Below, piece by piece: positions 1-7,136 of a stretch of 64,000 bases of DNA. Position numbers and translations under genes: made by a program. Below the pieces are notes generated by a model. That model saw only the letters and a list, made by a program, of their open reading frames with translations. It did not search any database and was not told the origin of the DNA. Each line of letters opens with the position of its first letter. Positions within the stretch are counted from its first letter, which is position 1. The stretch spans positions 49,163 to 113,162 of the forward strand of contig CAYRLW010000005.1 of the NCBI GenBank assembly GCA_964425215.1, given 5' to 3'. This DNA comes from CAYRLW01 sp964425215 (GTDB lineage Bacteria; Spirochaetota; Spirochaetia; Treponematales; Breznakiellaceae).

Positions 1-2
1 CC

Positions 3-818
3 CAGCGGACAGATCTTATCCTAGCCCGCCGGCTGTTTCAAACCCCCGTATCCTTTCCCTATCCCCACAGGGATCTGAGAAATGATATTATTTCCGTGGC
101 GTCCAACGAAATTCGACGGCGCATATCGGAAGGCCAAGCCTGGAAATATTTGGTTCCCCCCGGAGCGAGGGATCTAATACAGGATCGCCGGCTGTACGGG
201 TACACGGCGGATCCCTTGGCCCCTGAAGGTTCCCCGGAGCCCCCTATCACCCTTATATCCCGGGTGGAAGAGTACGCCCGATCCCTGCTACCCCGGAACC
301 GGTTCCTCCATAGTCGGCAGGTGGCCCTTTTTTCCCAGGACCTTTGTTCCCGCTTTGGGTTACCCCCCGCCCAGGGGTATTTGGCGGGTATAGCCCACGA
401 TCTTTGTAAAGGGATGGCCGATGACCAGCTCAAAGAGCTGGCTCTGGTGGATGGGCTCTCACTTTCCCCGTTAGAAGAAGCGAAGCCCTCTCTCTTACAC
501 GCCCGGGCCGCGGCGGTCCTTTTAAAAAGCCGTTTTGGAGTGGAAACCGAAGCTGTTCTGGAGGCCATTCGCTTTCATACCACCGGAGCTATCGGTATGG
601 GGCCCCTAGCCAAAATAGTGTACGTGGCTGATAAAATTGAACCATCCCGGACAGGCGTCCGGGGCGAATTACGGGTCTTAGCGCAAACCGAGGGGTTGGA
701 TCGATTGTTTTATAAGGTTCTCCAGGATACGGCGGCGTACCTTCAATCCAAGGGAAGGGAACTTTCGGAGGAGACAAGGGCATTGTTACAATACTCGCGA
801 GGGGGAACTGAAGGATGA
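3..818 (+). CDS. nadD-yqeK: NadD (C-terminal part)-YqeK fusion, 5' end outside window
   Basis: The reading frame is open from the first bases of the window, so the gene starts upstream. Before the first possible in-window start (GTG at 96) the frame reads LARRLFQ..FPYPHRDLRNDIISVASNEIRRRIS and continues to WKYLVPPGARDLIQDRRLY. This is the typical C-terminal signature of nicotinate-nucleotide adenylyltransferase (NAD biosynthesis). It runs directly into a YqeK-type HD-domain protein: metal-binding HSRQ, then AHDLCK, then FHTTG and YVADKIEPSR. YqeK proteins hydrolyse Ap4A symmetrically. So this is most likely a two-domain NadD-YqeK fusion cut by the window edge, not a stand-alone yqeK starting at 96. 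Its stop overlaps the next start by 4 bp (ATGA), which indicates translational coupling. Confidence 0.85.
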   Translation, partial: QRTDLILARRLFQTPVSFPYPHRDLRNDIISVASNEIRRRISEGQAWKYLVPPGARDLIQDRRLYGYTADPLAPEGSPEPPITLISRVEEYARSLLPRNRFLHSRQVALFSQDLCSRFGLPPAQGYLAGIAHDLCKGMADDQLKELALVDGLSLSPLEEAKPSLLHARAAAVLLKSRFGVETEAVLEAIRFHTTGAIGMGPLAKIVYVADKIEPSRTGVRGELRVLAQTEGLDRLFYKVLQDTAAYLQSKGRELSEETRALLQYSRGGTEG

Positions 819-2014
819 GGAGGATAAAACTAGATTCCAGCGTCTTTTTGTTAGCGGCCATTGTCCTGCTTCTTGCCGCGGGGGGGCTGTTTGCGTACTT
901 TTCCCTGCGAACGGATCCCATAGCCGACGCGCTGTCGGGGGATCGGGTTATCAATACCCTTTTTGTCATAGAAGATCAGGGGAAGCCCCTCAGTTCTCTC
1001 GTGCTCCTGTACTATCCCGCCACGAAACGGGCGGCCCTATTCGACGTTCCCGGAGAAATTGGACTCATCATCCAGTCTATTAACCGGGTGGACCGCATCG
1101 ATACGCTATACAATGGCAAAAAAAGTCCCCTATACGTGAAGGCGGTACAGGATCTGTTGGGAATCACTATTCCTTTTCAGGTTATCTTGCCCCTGAATCG
1201 GCTTTGTCAGTTGGTAGACCTGTTGGATGGGGTGGATCTTTTTATTCCCGACCCGGTAGAGGTGTACGAAGGGCCCACGCCTATTTTGCTTCCCCCGGGA
1301 CTGGTTCGATTGGACGGGGATAAATGTCGTCTGTACGCCACTTATACGGTGCCGGACGAGGAACCCGGCGCTTCCGCCGCCCGGCGGGAACGGTTGTTTT
1401 TAGCCCTATTAAAACGCCTGGGAGAACGGAAAGACTTTCTCAAACAGACGGGGGTGTCTTCATTTTTCCATTCCCTTTTGGCTACCAACATGAACCATCG
1501 GACCACGGATAAACTGTTTAACGAGCTGTCGGCGGTGGATGTGGAACGCGTCCCGGTTCAAACCGTTGGGGGGAATAAAAAGGAAGTATCAGGGCATCCG
1601 TTGATTTTTCCATTCTACGATGGAAGTCTGATCAAAGAGATCGTCAGCCAATCCCTTTCCGCGTTGACGCGGAAAACCGACGGGGCTCTTTCCGACCGGG
1701 TTTATACCGTTCAAGTACTCAACGGTACCGTATCATCGGGTATGGCCCGAAGGACTGCGGACCTTCTGCGGGGGTTTGGGTACGACGTGATTTCCGTAGG
1801 AAACGCCGATTCCACCGATTACGCGAAGACCCAGATTATCGATCGATCCGGTTCTCCGGAGATGGCGCAGGTTTTCGCCGACGTCATTCATTGCCCGACC
1901 ATTGTCACCGAAGCTCGCGGTGCTCCCGCGGCGGACGCGCAAAATTTAGAATATAAAGCCGATTTTACCATCATAATTGGGAAGGATTTCAATGGAAGAT
2001 ACGTTGTTAGATAA
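815..2014 (+). CDS. LytR-CpsA-Psr (LCP) family protein with LytR_C domain
   Basis: This 399-residue protein has a short cytoplasmic N-terminus and one membrane segment (about residues 9-28, FLLAAIVLLLAAGGLFAYF). An LCP-like extracytoplasmic domain follows (about 45-290: DPIADAL, LFDVPGEIGL, RVDRIDTLY). At the C-terminus is a LytR_C module (about 295-395) opening with YTVQVLNGT and closing with DFTIIIGKD. LCP proteins attach glycopolymers to the cell wall or act in envelope assembly; the substrate in a spirochaete is unknown. The gene sits between nadD-yqeK (4-bp overlap) and rsfS (23-bp overlap), the nadD-yqeK-lytR-rsfS order also common in Firmicutes. The catalytic arginines are not obvious by eye, so activity is uncertain. 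Confidence 0.8.
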   Translation: MRRIKLDSSVFLLAAIVLLLAAGGLFAYFSLRTDPIADALSGDRVINTLFVIEDQGKPLSSLVLLYYPATKRAALFDVPGEIGLIIQSINRVDRIDTLYNGKKSPLYVKAVQDLLGITIPFQVILPLNRLCQLVDLLDGVDLFIPDPVEVYEGPTPILLPPGLVRLDGDKCRLYATYTVPDEEPGASAARRERLFLALLKRLGERKDFLKQTGVSSFFHSLLATNMNHRTTDKLFNELSAVDVERVPVQTVGGNKKEVSGHPLIFPFYDGSLIKEIVSQSLSALTRKTDGALSDRVYTVQVLNGTVSSGMARRTADLLRGFGYDVISVGNADSTDYAKTQIIDRSGSPEMAQVFADVIHCPTIVTEARGAPAADAQNLEYKADFTIIIGKDFNGRYVVR

Positions 2015-2360
2015 GGACGCTCTCCTAGCCAAAGAGCTGGGACAGCTTTTGGCGGAACACAAGGGAATGAACGTGGTAGTATTGGACCTGCGGGGACTGA
2101 ATACCTGGACCGATTTTTTTATCATCGCCACCGTAACCAGTATTACCCACCTAAAGGGTCTCCAGCGGCACGTTAAGGAGTTTACCACCCAGCGGGGTAT
2201 AGAAATCGTTCGTCGGCAGAGAAAAATTTCCAGTGACGATGAATGGAATTTAATGGATTTAGGCACCATGGTTATCCATTTAATGACCGAGAAATCCAGG
2301 ACCTTTTACGATTTGGAACGTCTGTGGAGCGGCGGGAGCTTGCTTTGGAAGAACGTTTAG
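1992..2360 (+). CDS. rsfS: Ribosome silencing factor RsfS
   Basis: This 122-residue protein has the compact RsfS/Iojap fold signature: GMNVVVLDLRGLNTWTDFFIIATVTS, then HLKGLQRHVKEF, then W.LMDLGTMVIHLMTEKSRTFYDLERLW. RsfS binds uL14 on the 50S subunit and blocks subunit joining when nutrients are scarce. The ATG at 1992 is chosen because GGGAAGGA lies at 1979-1986; an in-frame TTG at 1977 has no ribosome-binding site. The start lies inside the end of the LCP gene, so the two are probably translationally coupled. A strong palindromic terminator follows at 2446-2476. Confidence 0.9.
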   Translation: MEDTLLDKDALLAKELGQLLAEHKGMNVVVLDLRGLNTWTDFFIIATVTSITHLKGLQRHVKEFTTQRGIEIVRRQRKISSDDEWNLMDLGTMVIHLMTEKSRTFYDLERLWSGGSLLWKNV

Positions 2361-2445
2361 GGGCCCAATCTCTACACTGATCACCCCCTAGGAACCGGTC
2401 AGATCGGCGGGTTTTGACAGACCTCGAGGCATGAACCAATGTTTG

Positions 2446-2476
2446 TAGGGAAAGGGGCCCATGGCCCCTTTCCCTA
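2446..2476. terminator. Bidirectional terminator between convergent genes
   Basis: A perfect 14-bp inverted repeat (TAGGGAAAGGGGCC, CAT loop, then its complement) sits between the end of rsfS (+) and the end of the acidic protein gene (-). It is followed by a weak T-rich stretch on the + strand. Confidence 0.75.
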
Positions 2477-2480
2477 TGCT

Positions 2481-2867
2481 TTATTCATCGAAATCGTCGT
2501 AATCCACGTCTTCTTCGTAATCAAAGTCGTCGTCTTCTTCCTCTTCTTCCTCTTCCTCGTCTTCAAAATCCTCTTCTTCGTTGTCGAAGTCGTCTTCGTC
2601 TTCGAAATCGTCTTCGAAATCGTCGTCGAAGTCTTCGTCTTCGTCCATGTCGTCGAAATCCTCGTCCTCATCCGTGTCTTCGTCGTCGAAATCGTCGTCA
2701 AAATCGTCGTCGAATACCGCCATGGGGAAGGGGTTGCCGTCGGTTGGCTCGAAGGTTCTAAGGGTTACTTCGAGCGAATCATCCATATTGATGGTCTCGT
2801 GGGGAACCATAGCATACTCCATTATCAACGTGTATTTCCCTTGAAACATAAGGGAGAGTTTTACCAT
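2481..2867 (-). CDS. Small protein with extremely acidic Asp/Glu tail, function unknown
   Basis: The 128-residue product has two parts. Residues 1-52 look like a small folded domain (FQGKYTLIMEYAMVPHETI, then SLEVTLRTFEPTDGNPFPMAVFDDD). The last roughly 75 residues are almost only D and E with scattered F, K and Y (DFDDDFDDED, EEEEEEEEDDD). I do not recognise a family with a known function. The tail resembles acidic C-termini that bind metals, basic proteins or nucleic-acid-binding proteins, but that is inference. On the opposite strand the GAA/GAT/GAC-rich DNA reads as a Ser/Lys-rich pseudo-ORF, which is a shadow. The start is unsettled: ATG at 2867 has little ribosome-binding site, and internal methionines (residues 7 and 16) are alternatives. 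Confidence 0.7.
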   Translation of the reverse strand: MVKLSLMFQGKYTLIMEYAMVPHETINMDDSLEVTLRTFEPTDGNPFPMAVFDDDFDDDFDDEDTDEDEDFDDMDEDEDFDDDFEDDFEDEDDFDNEEEDFEDEEEEEEEEDDDFDYEEDVDYDDFDE

Positions 2868-2919
2868 CTGTCAACTGGTTTTTATCAAGGAATACGAATT
2901 TAGTGCGATAATTCCACGG

Positions 2920-3465
2920 TTATATCAATTTACTGTTTTTTAGCGCTAAAACAAAAAAAATAGCGCCAAAATTACCAGTAACGGTAAAACCGTGTTGCTC
3001 GTCCGATTCGGGTAATACCAGGCTTAGCGCGGTCCCCGATAGGACTGTCGGCGGTGTAATCATACAATCAAGCCCCTCCTCCGAAAGGAGTACCGTCGCT
3101 TTTCCCGAAATCAGATTTGCCACCTCCGCCAAGGCGGACTTGATATATTGGAGCGAATGGTCTTCCTTGTCCATACCTAAGTATTTGGACAGGGAAACGA
3201 CAAAGGGTTTGGAACTGTTCAAGGGGAAATGGAGCACCAGATGGCCCTTCAAGGACCCTACGAGACCGACCATGGACACAATTTCCCACGCCTTGGCGTC
3301 GATTTGGGTTTGAACGTCGGTTTGTCGTATGGAAATACCCTGAAAACCGATTTCCTCAAGCACCGATAATGCGGCGTCTTGGAAAAGTACCTCTATTTGT
3401 TTTCGCACATTTTCAGTATACGATAGGCTACTTGCGCCGTCAATGAAAGTTTTTTGGAACCCCAC
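2920..3465 (-). CDS. CheX/CheC-like chemotaxis phosphatase domain protein
   Basis: This 181-residue protein resembles CheX. The segment SALAEVANLISGKA contains the E-x-x-N phosphatase signature (E114, N117), and the surroundings (GLVGSLKGHLVLHFP, LYLGM-like helix, LSEEGLDCMITPPTVLSG) match the CheC/CheX/FliY fold. Such proteins dephosphorylate CheY-P; CheX is the usual CheY-P phosphatase of spirochaetes. Only one ExxN helix is visible. It is separate from the che operon at 12.7 kb, so its CheY partner is not shown by context. The likely start is GTG at 3465 (preceded by AAAGGGG, unusually close). It is transcribed divergently from ispE. Confidence 0.7.
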   Translation of the reverse strand: MGFQKTFIDGASSLSYTENVRKQIEVLFQDAALSVLEEIGFQGISIRQTDVQTQIDAKAWEIVSMVGLVGSLKGHLVLHFPLNSSKPFVVSLSKYLGMDKEDHSLQYIKSALAEVANLISGKATVLLSEEGLDCMITPPTVLSGTALSLVLPESDEQHGFTVTGNFGAIFFVLALKNSKLI

Positions 3466-3513
3466 CCCTTTAGGCTATTAAAATTCCAAAAAACCAGGCT
3501 CCTTTGGGGTGGC

Positions 3514-3541
3514 TTTACAAAACCTGATATTTCTGTATAAT
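3514..3541 (+). promoter_or_regulatory. Sigma-70-type promoter of ispE, predicting a nearly leaderless mRNA
   Basis: TTTACA (3514-3519), a 16-bp spacer and a perfect TATAAT (3536-3541). The ispE ATG begins at 3554, only 12 nt after the -10 box, leaving room for a leader of about 5 nt at most and no Shine-Dalgarno sequence. Confidence 0.75.
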
Positions 3542-3553
3542 ACGACACCGACC

Positions 3554-4462
3554 ATGCGTGATGGGATACGAGTAGCGGCACCGTGCAAGATCAACTTCCA
3601 TCTGTGCGTCATGGGTCGTCGAGACGATGGGTTCCATAACCTGGAAAGCGTTTTTCAAGCCCTTTCTTTTGGTGATGAACTGCGTTTTGAGTCTTTGAAA
3701 GAACGTTTCGCGTGCGACCTCCGTATGCCGGGGTCGGTGCCGCCGGAACAAAATATAGTGCATAAGGCGGTTTCCCTGTTTAGGGAACAAACCCGTTTTG
3801 ATCAGGGGCTTCGGATTACGGTAGAAAAACGTATTCCCCTGGGCGCGGGTTTAGGGGGCGGGTCATCGGATGGGGCCGCGGCTCTTTGGGCCTTGGATAA
3901 AATAGCCGGGACAGGGCTTCCGGAATCTATTTTATACGGGATGGCTGAAAAACTAGGGAGCGATGTTCCATTTTTTTTATCCGGCGCCACGGCTTTTGTA
4001 GGAGGGCGAGGGGAAGTAGTAGAAAGTCTGGACGTTTCCCTGGATTCCCTTTGGGTGGTGCTGGTCAATCCGGGTATCCAAAGCGATACCAAAAAGGCCT
4101 TTGGGCTTTTGGATACTTCTCGGGAGAGCGCATCGGTTCCCCTGTCCCGACCCTTGGGAAAAAGCACGTTGGAAAAGGCTTTACGGGACCGCCCGTCCGG
4201 GTGGCCTTTTTTCAACGATTTTCTTCCCGTACTAACCCGGTCTACCGAAGACGCCGTTTCGGCTGTTTATAGGCGCTGTTTAGGGGATTTAAAATCCGTT
4301 GGAGCCGATTTTATATCCCTTTCCGGGTCCGGTTCTACCTGTTTTGGGGTTTTCGATGATCAAAAAAAGGCCGAAGTGGCGGTTAAAACGCTTTCGGAGA
4401 CCTGGAACTTTGTTCGTTTAACGTTTCCACTTGCGCGTAAGGGCTTTACGGTAGTAGAATAA
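3554..4462 (+). CDS. ispE: 4-diphosphocytidyl-2-C-methyl-D-erythritol kinase IspE
   Basis: IspE phosphorylates CDP-ME at the 2-hydroxyl, the fourth step of the non-mevalonate isoprenoid pathway. The 302-residue product has the GHMP kinase hallmarks: substrate loop APCKINFHLCVMGRRDDGFHNLES near the N-terminus, the ATP-binding glycine loop IPLGAGLGGGSSDGAAAL, and the C-terminal SLSGSGSTCFGVF. ATG at 3554 is chosen because only eight residues then precede APCKINFHL, as is usual for the family. The in-frame GTG at 3509 lies upstream of the -10 box. The start has no visible ribosome-binding site. spoVG follows after 43 bp on the same strand. Confidence 0.92.
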   Translation: MRDGIRVAAPCKINFHLCVMGRRDDGFHNLESVFQALSFGDELRFESLKERFACDLRMPGSVPPEQNIVHKAVSLFREQTRFDQGLRITVEKRIPLGAGLGGGSSDGAAALWALDKIAGTGLPESILYGMAEKLGSDVPFFLSGATAFVGGRGEVVESLDVSLDSLWVVLVNPGIQSDTKKAFGLLDTSRESASVPLSRPLGKSTLEKALRDRPSGWPFFNDFLPVLTRSTEDAVSAVYRRCLGDLKSVGADFISLSGSGSTCFGVFDDQKKAEVAVKTLSETWNFVRLTFPLARKGFTVVE

Positions 4463-4505
4463 AGCTACGTTCATACCTGGGGCCTACAAAAAGAGGAGAA
4501 ACGTC

Positions 4506-4787
4506 ATGGAGATCACCGACATCAGGATTCGCAAAGTGGCCGGAGAGGGGAAGCTGAAAGCGTACGTGACGGTTACATTTGACGACTGTTTTGTTGTCCA
4601 TAATGTAAAAATTATCGAAGGCAAAAGCGGTGTATTTATCGCGATGCCGAGCAGGAAGACGAGGGCTGGGGAATATAAGGATGTGGCCCATCCTATTCAC
4701 CCGGAGTTTAGGGCGGAATTACAAAAAAGGATTTTGGATATGTACGATTCGGGGAACGTCCAAGACGACCCCGGGGTAGAGTTGTAG
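4506..4787 (+). CDS. spoVG: SpoVG family RNA/DNA-binding regulator
   Basis: This 93-residue protein has nearly the entire SpoVG sequence signature: MEITDIRIRKV, KLKAYVTVTFDDCFVVHNVKIIEGKSGVFIAMPSRKTR, DVAHPIHPEFR. SpoVG proteins bind nucleic acids and modulate expression broadly; in spirochaetes (Borrelia) SpoVG is a site-specific nucleic-acid-binding protein. The ribosome-binding site AAGAGGAG lies just upstream. It is followed after 6 bp by tRNA-Gln and then rplY, so spoVG, the tRNA and rplY are probably one transcript. Confidence 0.93.
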   Translation: MEITDIRIRKVAGEGKLKAYVTVTFDDCFVVHNVKIIEGKSGVFIAMPSRKTRAGEYKDVAHPIHPEFRAELQKRILDMYDSGNVQDDPGVEL

Positions 4788-4793
4788 ATCTAT

Positions 4794-4865
4794 TGGGACG
4801 TCGGCAAGTGGTAAGCCACCGGGTTTTGGCTCCGGCATTCGCAGGTTCGAGTCCTGCCGTCCCAG
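4794..4865 (+). tRNA. tRNA-Gln(UUG)
   Basis: A 72-nt cloverleaf can be folded by eye: acceptor TGGGACG/CGTCCCA, D stem GGC/GCC, anticodon stem CCGGG/TCCGG around loop TTTTGGC (anticodon TTG), T arm GCAGG-TTCGAGT-CCTGC, discriminator G. CCA is not encoded; the gene is followed by a run of A. It lies between spoVG and rplY. Confidence 0.92.
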
Positions 4866-4917
4866 AAAAAAGCAATAACGCGTAGGTTTACGCGTTCCCG
4901 ATGTAAGGAGTGGTACT

Positions 4918-5595
4918 ATGGATCAAGTTAGTTTTACGGCCCGCAAGCGGGACGATTTGGGGTCCCGGAAGTCCGGTCGTATTCGCCGAGCCGGTAGAAT
5001 CCCCGCGGTGGTTTACGGGAGTTCGGGGCAGGCGTTTGCCATCGATATGGACGCTTTGGAATTTTCTAAGGGCATTCGGGGCATCTCAGAAAGTACGATC
5101 GTAAAGATCAATATTGACGGGGTCACCCACGAAGCCTTTGTAAAGGATACCCAGCGGAACGTTTTGAACGGTCAGATCCTCCACATCGATTTCTACGAAA
5201 TCGATAAAAACAAGGTTTTGAGGACCCGGGTTCTCGTTCATACGGTAGGGGTTCCGATCGGTAGCCGGGTTGGCGGTATTTTGGAAGTGCCTCTCCACGA
5301 GTTGGAAGTGGAATGTCTTCCCAAGGACCTTCCCGAGAAGATCGAGGTGGATGTTTCCGCTCTAGAGGGAAACCAGTCTATCCACGTGCGGGACCTAAAA
5401 TTATCCGCCAACGTAAAGATCCTCTCCAACGCGGATCAGGTTGTGGCGACGGTTAAATTCGCTAAGGCCGAAGTCGTGGAAGCCGAGGCTGAAGCCGCCG
5501 CTACGGGCACTGCTCCCGCCGCCGGTGCGGCCTCAGCGGCTCCCGCCGCCGGCGCGACCCCTGCGGCTTCCGCCGCCGGTGCGGCAAAAGCGTAA
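4918..5595 (+). CDS. rplY: 50S ribosomal protein bL25, CTC (long) form
   Basis: bL25 binds 5S rRNA. The 225-residue product has an N-terminal L25 domain (about 1-95: FTARKRDDLGSRKSGRIRRAGRIPAVVYG, then FVKDTQRNVLNGQILHIDF) and the TL5/CTC C-terminal beta domain (about 100-185: VGGILEVPLHELEVECLPKDLPEKIEVDVS). The last 40 residues are an Ala/Pro/Gly-rich low-complexity tail (AAATGTAPAAGAASAAPAAG). The ribosome-binding site AAGGAG lies 8 bp before the ATG. The usual genomic partner pth does not follow; instead there is a terminator and then tilS. Confidence 0.93.
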   Translation: MDQVSFTARKRDDLGSRKSGRIRRAGRIPAVVYGSSGQAFAIDMDALEFSKGIRGISESTIVKINIDGVTHEAFVKDTQRNVLNGQILHIDFYEIDKNKVLRTRVLVHTVGVPIGSRVGGILEVPLHELEVECLPKDLPEKIEVDVSALEGNQSIHVRDLKLSANVKILSNADQVVATVKFAKAEVVEAEAEAAATGTAPAAGAASAAPAAGATPAASAAGAAKA

Positions 5596-5622
5596 CGGTT
5601 TACCTTTTTAAACCATACGGAG

Positions 5623-5660
5623 GCCGTTCGTTCCCTAGGGGATGAACGGCTTGCTTTTTT
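5623..5660 (+). terminator. Rho-independent terminator after rplY
   Basis: GCCGTTC (5623-5629) pairs with GAACGGC (5644-5650) and is followed by TTGCTTTTTT. It lies 12 bp before the tilS start, so tilS-ftsH expression must come from read-through or from a promoter inside this short spacer. Confidence 0.8.
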
Positions 5661-5672
5661 ATTAGGTCCCCG

Positions 5673-7136
5673 ATGAAAGAAAAAAAGAGCTTTGAAGACG
5701 AAGTACATTCCCAAATTACTGCGTGTTTGGCTTCGTCTTTACAGAGGGGGGAACGGTCTGCTTTGGCACCCGTCCTCTTGGTAGCTCTTTCGGGGGGAGC
5801 CGATTCTACGGCCCTTCTTTCGTCGGCGGTTTCTCTGGGACGCCGTTTTCCCGTTTCTATCCGGGCTATCCACGTGGATCACGGTATTCGTCCAGCCCCA
5901 GAACGGGCGATGGACCGCCAAGCGGTTCGTTCCCTCTGCCTTTCCCTGGGGGTGGAACTGCGCATTGTGGCAATTTCACCCGGCCGCATAGAAAAAATGG
6001 GCAGGGAAGAAAAAATCGGTGTAGAGGCGGCGGCCCGGAAAGTAAGGCATCGTATTTTTAAGGCCGAGTTCCGGCGCGTGGGCGCGCGGTTGCTCCTGGT
6101 CGGTCATACGGCCGATGATGCCCTGGAAACCATTCTCTTGCGCGTACTCCGGGGCGCCGGTCCCCAAGGCCTAGGGACCCTGCCCGTCCAGCGGGGGTAT
6201 CTCTGCCGGCCCCTTATCCGTCTTTCGCGGCAGGATGTGCTGGGGTATCTGGCCGAAAAGGGCCTTTCCTACCGTACCGACTCGACGAACGCCGATACGG
6301 CGTATTTACGCAACCGTCTTCGTTTACGACTTATCCCTCTTTTGGATAGGGAATTCCCTTTTTGGCGATCGGGTCTCCGCTCCTTGGGACAAACCCAAAG
6401 AAAGGTGGCGGAATTTCTCGGTTCCCTGGGGGAACATCAAGATTGGAAAACCCTAGAAGCACCGGTTGGCCAGGGCCTGTACCTTCCTACGGATAATTTT
6501 GACGCCCTCGCTCCTATTATACGGGAGGAAACCCTTTTTTACGCCATCGATACACTGCGGGCCCAGCCCCCGTCCACGAAAAAATGGAACGTCGATATTC
6601 CGGAGCCTCCGGTAAAGGAACCCCGGCGATCCGTTGTCCGTCAATTTTGCGAAGGCCGCGTTTCCACGGTGGATCTGCGGGACCTGAGGATCGACCGGAG
6701 AGAAAACGCTGTTCGCCTTTTTTATCCCCACCGTACGGACCGGGAGCGGGGCTGGAGTTTTCTTGTCCAAGAAAGCGGGTCGTTCGCCTGGGCCGGGGGT
6801 ATATTTGTGTTGGAAGTCCAGGATGGGGAGGAACAGAACGGGGAAAAGAAAATTTCCTGTGGTTTACCGTTGGTTTTTCGTTCCCTTTATAGCGAAGATT
6901 CGGTATATATTAAGGGTACCTATAGGCGCGCATCCCATGTACTTGAAAGGGCTTATCGTTCACGGTATACCGATATATGCGTGGCGGAGGACCGATGGGG
7001 TGTCGTTGCTATCGTGGGATCCCGCAAAGATTCCTTAGAAATACTGGTACGGAGAGATAAAAAAACGGACAGGGATGGGAAGGACCTATTTTTATCCGTA
7101 ATTTCCCAGGGGGAGTATGTTGGACGATCAAAATGA
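5673..7136 (+). CDS. tilS: tRNA(Ile)-lysidine synthase TilS
   Basis: TilS converts C34 of tRNA-Ile(CAU) to lysidine so that it reads AUA. The 487-residue product has the PP-loop ATPase motif SGGADS at residues 40-45. It also has the family motifs AIHVDHGIR, EAAARKVRHRIFK, GHTADDALETILLRVLRGAG and the YRTDSTNADTAYLRNRLRLRLIPLL helix pair. The long C-terminal part (about 230-487) is weakly conserved, as usual for bacterial TilS. The C-terminal 20 bp overlap the start of ftsH, a tilS-ftsH arrangement also seen in Firmicutes. Confidence 0.9.
   Translation: MKEKKSFEDEVHSQITACLASSLQRGERSALAPVLLVALSGGADSTALLSSAVSLGRRFPVSIRAIHVDHGIRPAPERAMDRQAVRSLCLSLGVELRIVAISPGRIEKMGREEKIGVEAAARKVRHRIFKAEFRRVGARLLLVGHTADDALETILLRVLRGAGPQGLGTLPVQRGYLCRPLIRLSRQDVLGYLAEKGLSYRTDSTNADTAYLRNRLRLRLIPLLDREFPFWRSGLRSLGQTQRKVAEFLGSLGEHQDWKTLEAPVGQGLYLPTDNFDALAPIIREETLFYAIDTLRAQPPSTKKWNVDIPEPPVKEPRRSVVRQFCEGRVSTVDLRDLRIDRRENAVRLFYPHRTDRERGWSFLVQESGSFAWAGGIFVLEVQDGEEQNGEKKISCGLPLVFRSLYSEDSVYIKGTYRRASHVLERAYRSRYTDICVAEDRWGVVAIVGSRKDSLEILVRRDKKTDRDGKDLFLSVISQGEYVGRSK

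Noticed and set aside
2439..2903. Open frames on the + strand through the acidic protein gene, rich in Val/Phe or in Ser/Lys
   Set aside because: They are complementary readings of the GAA/GAT/GAC-rich tract of the real minus-strand gene, with no start signal.
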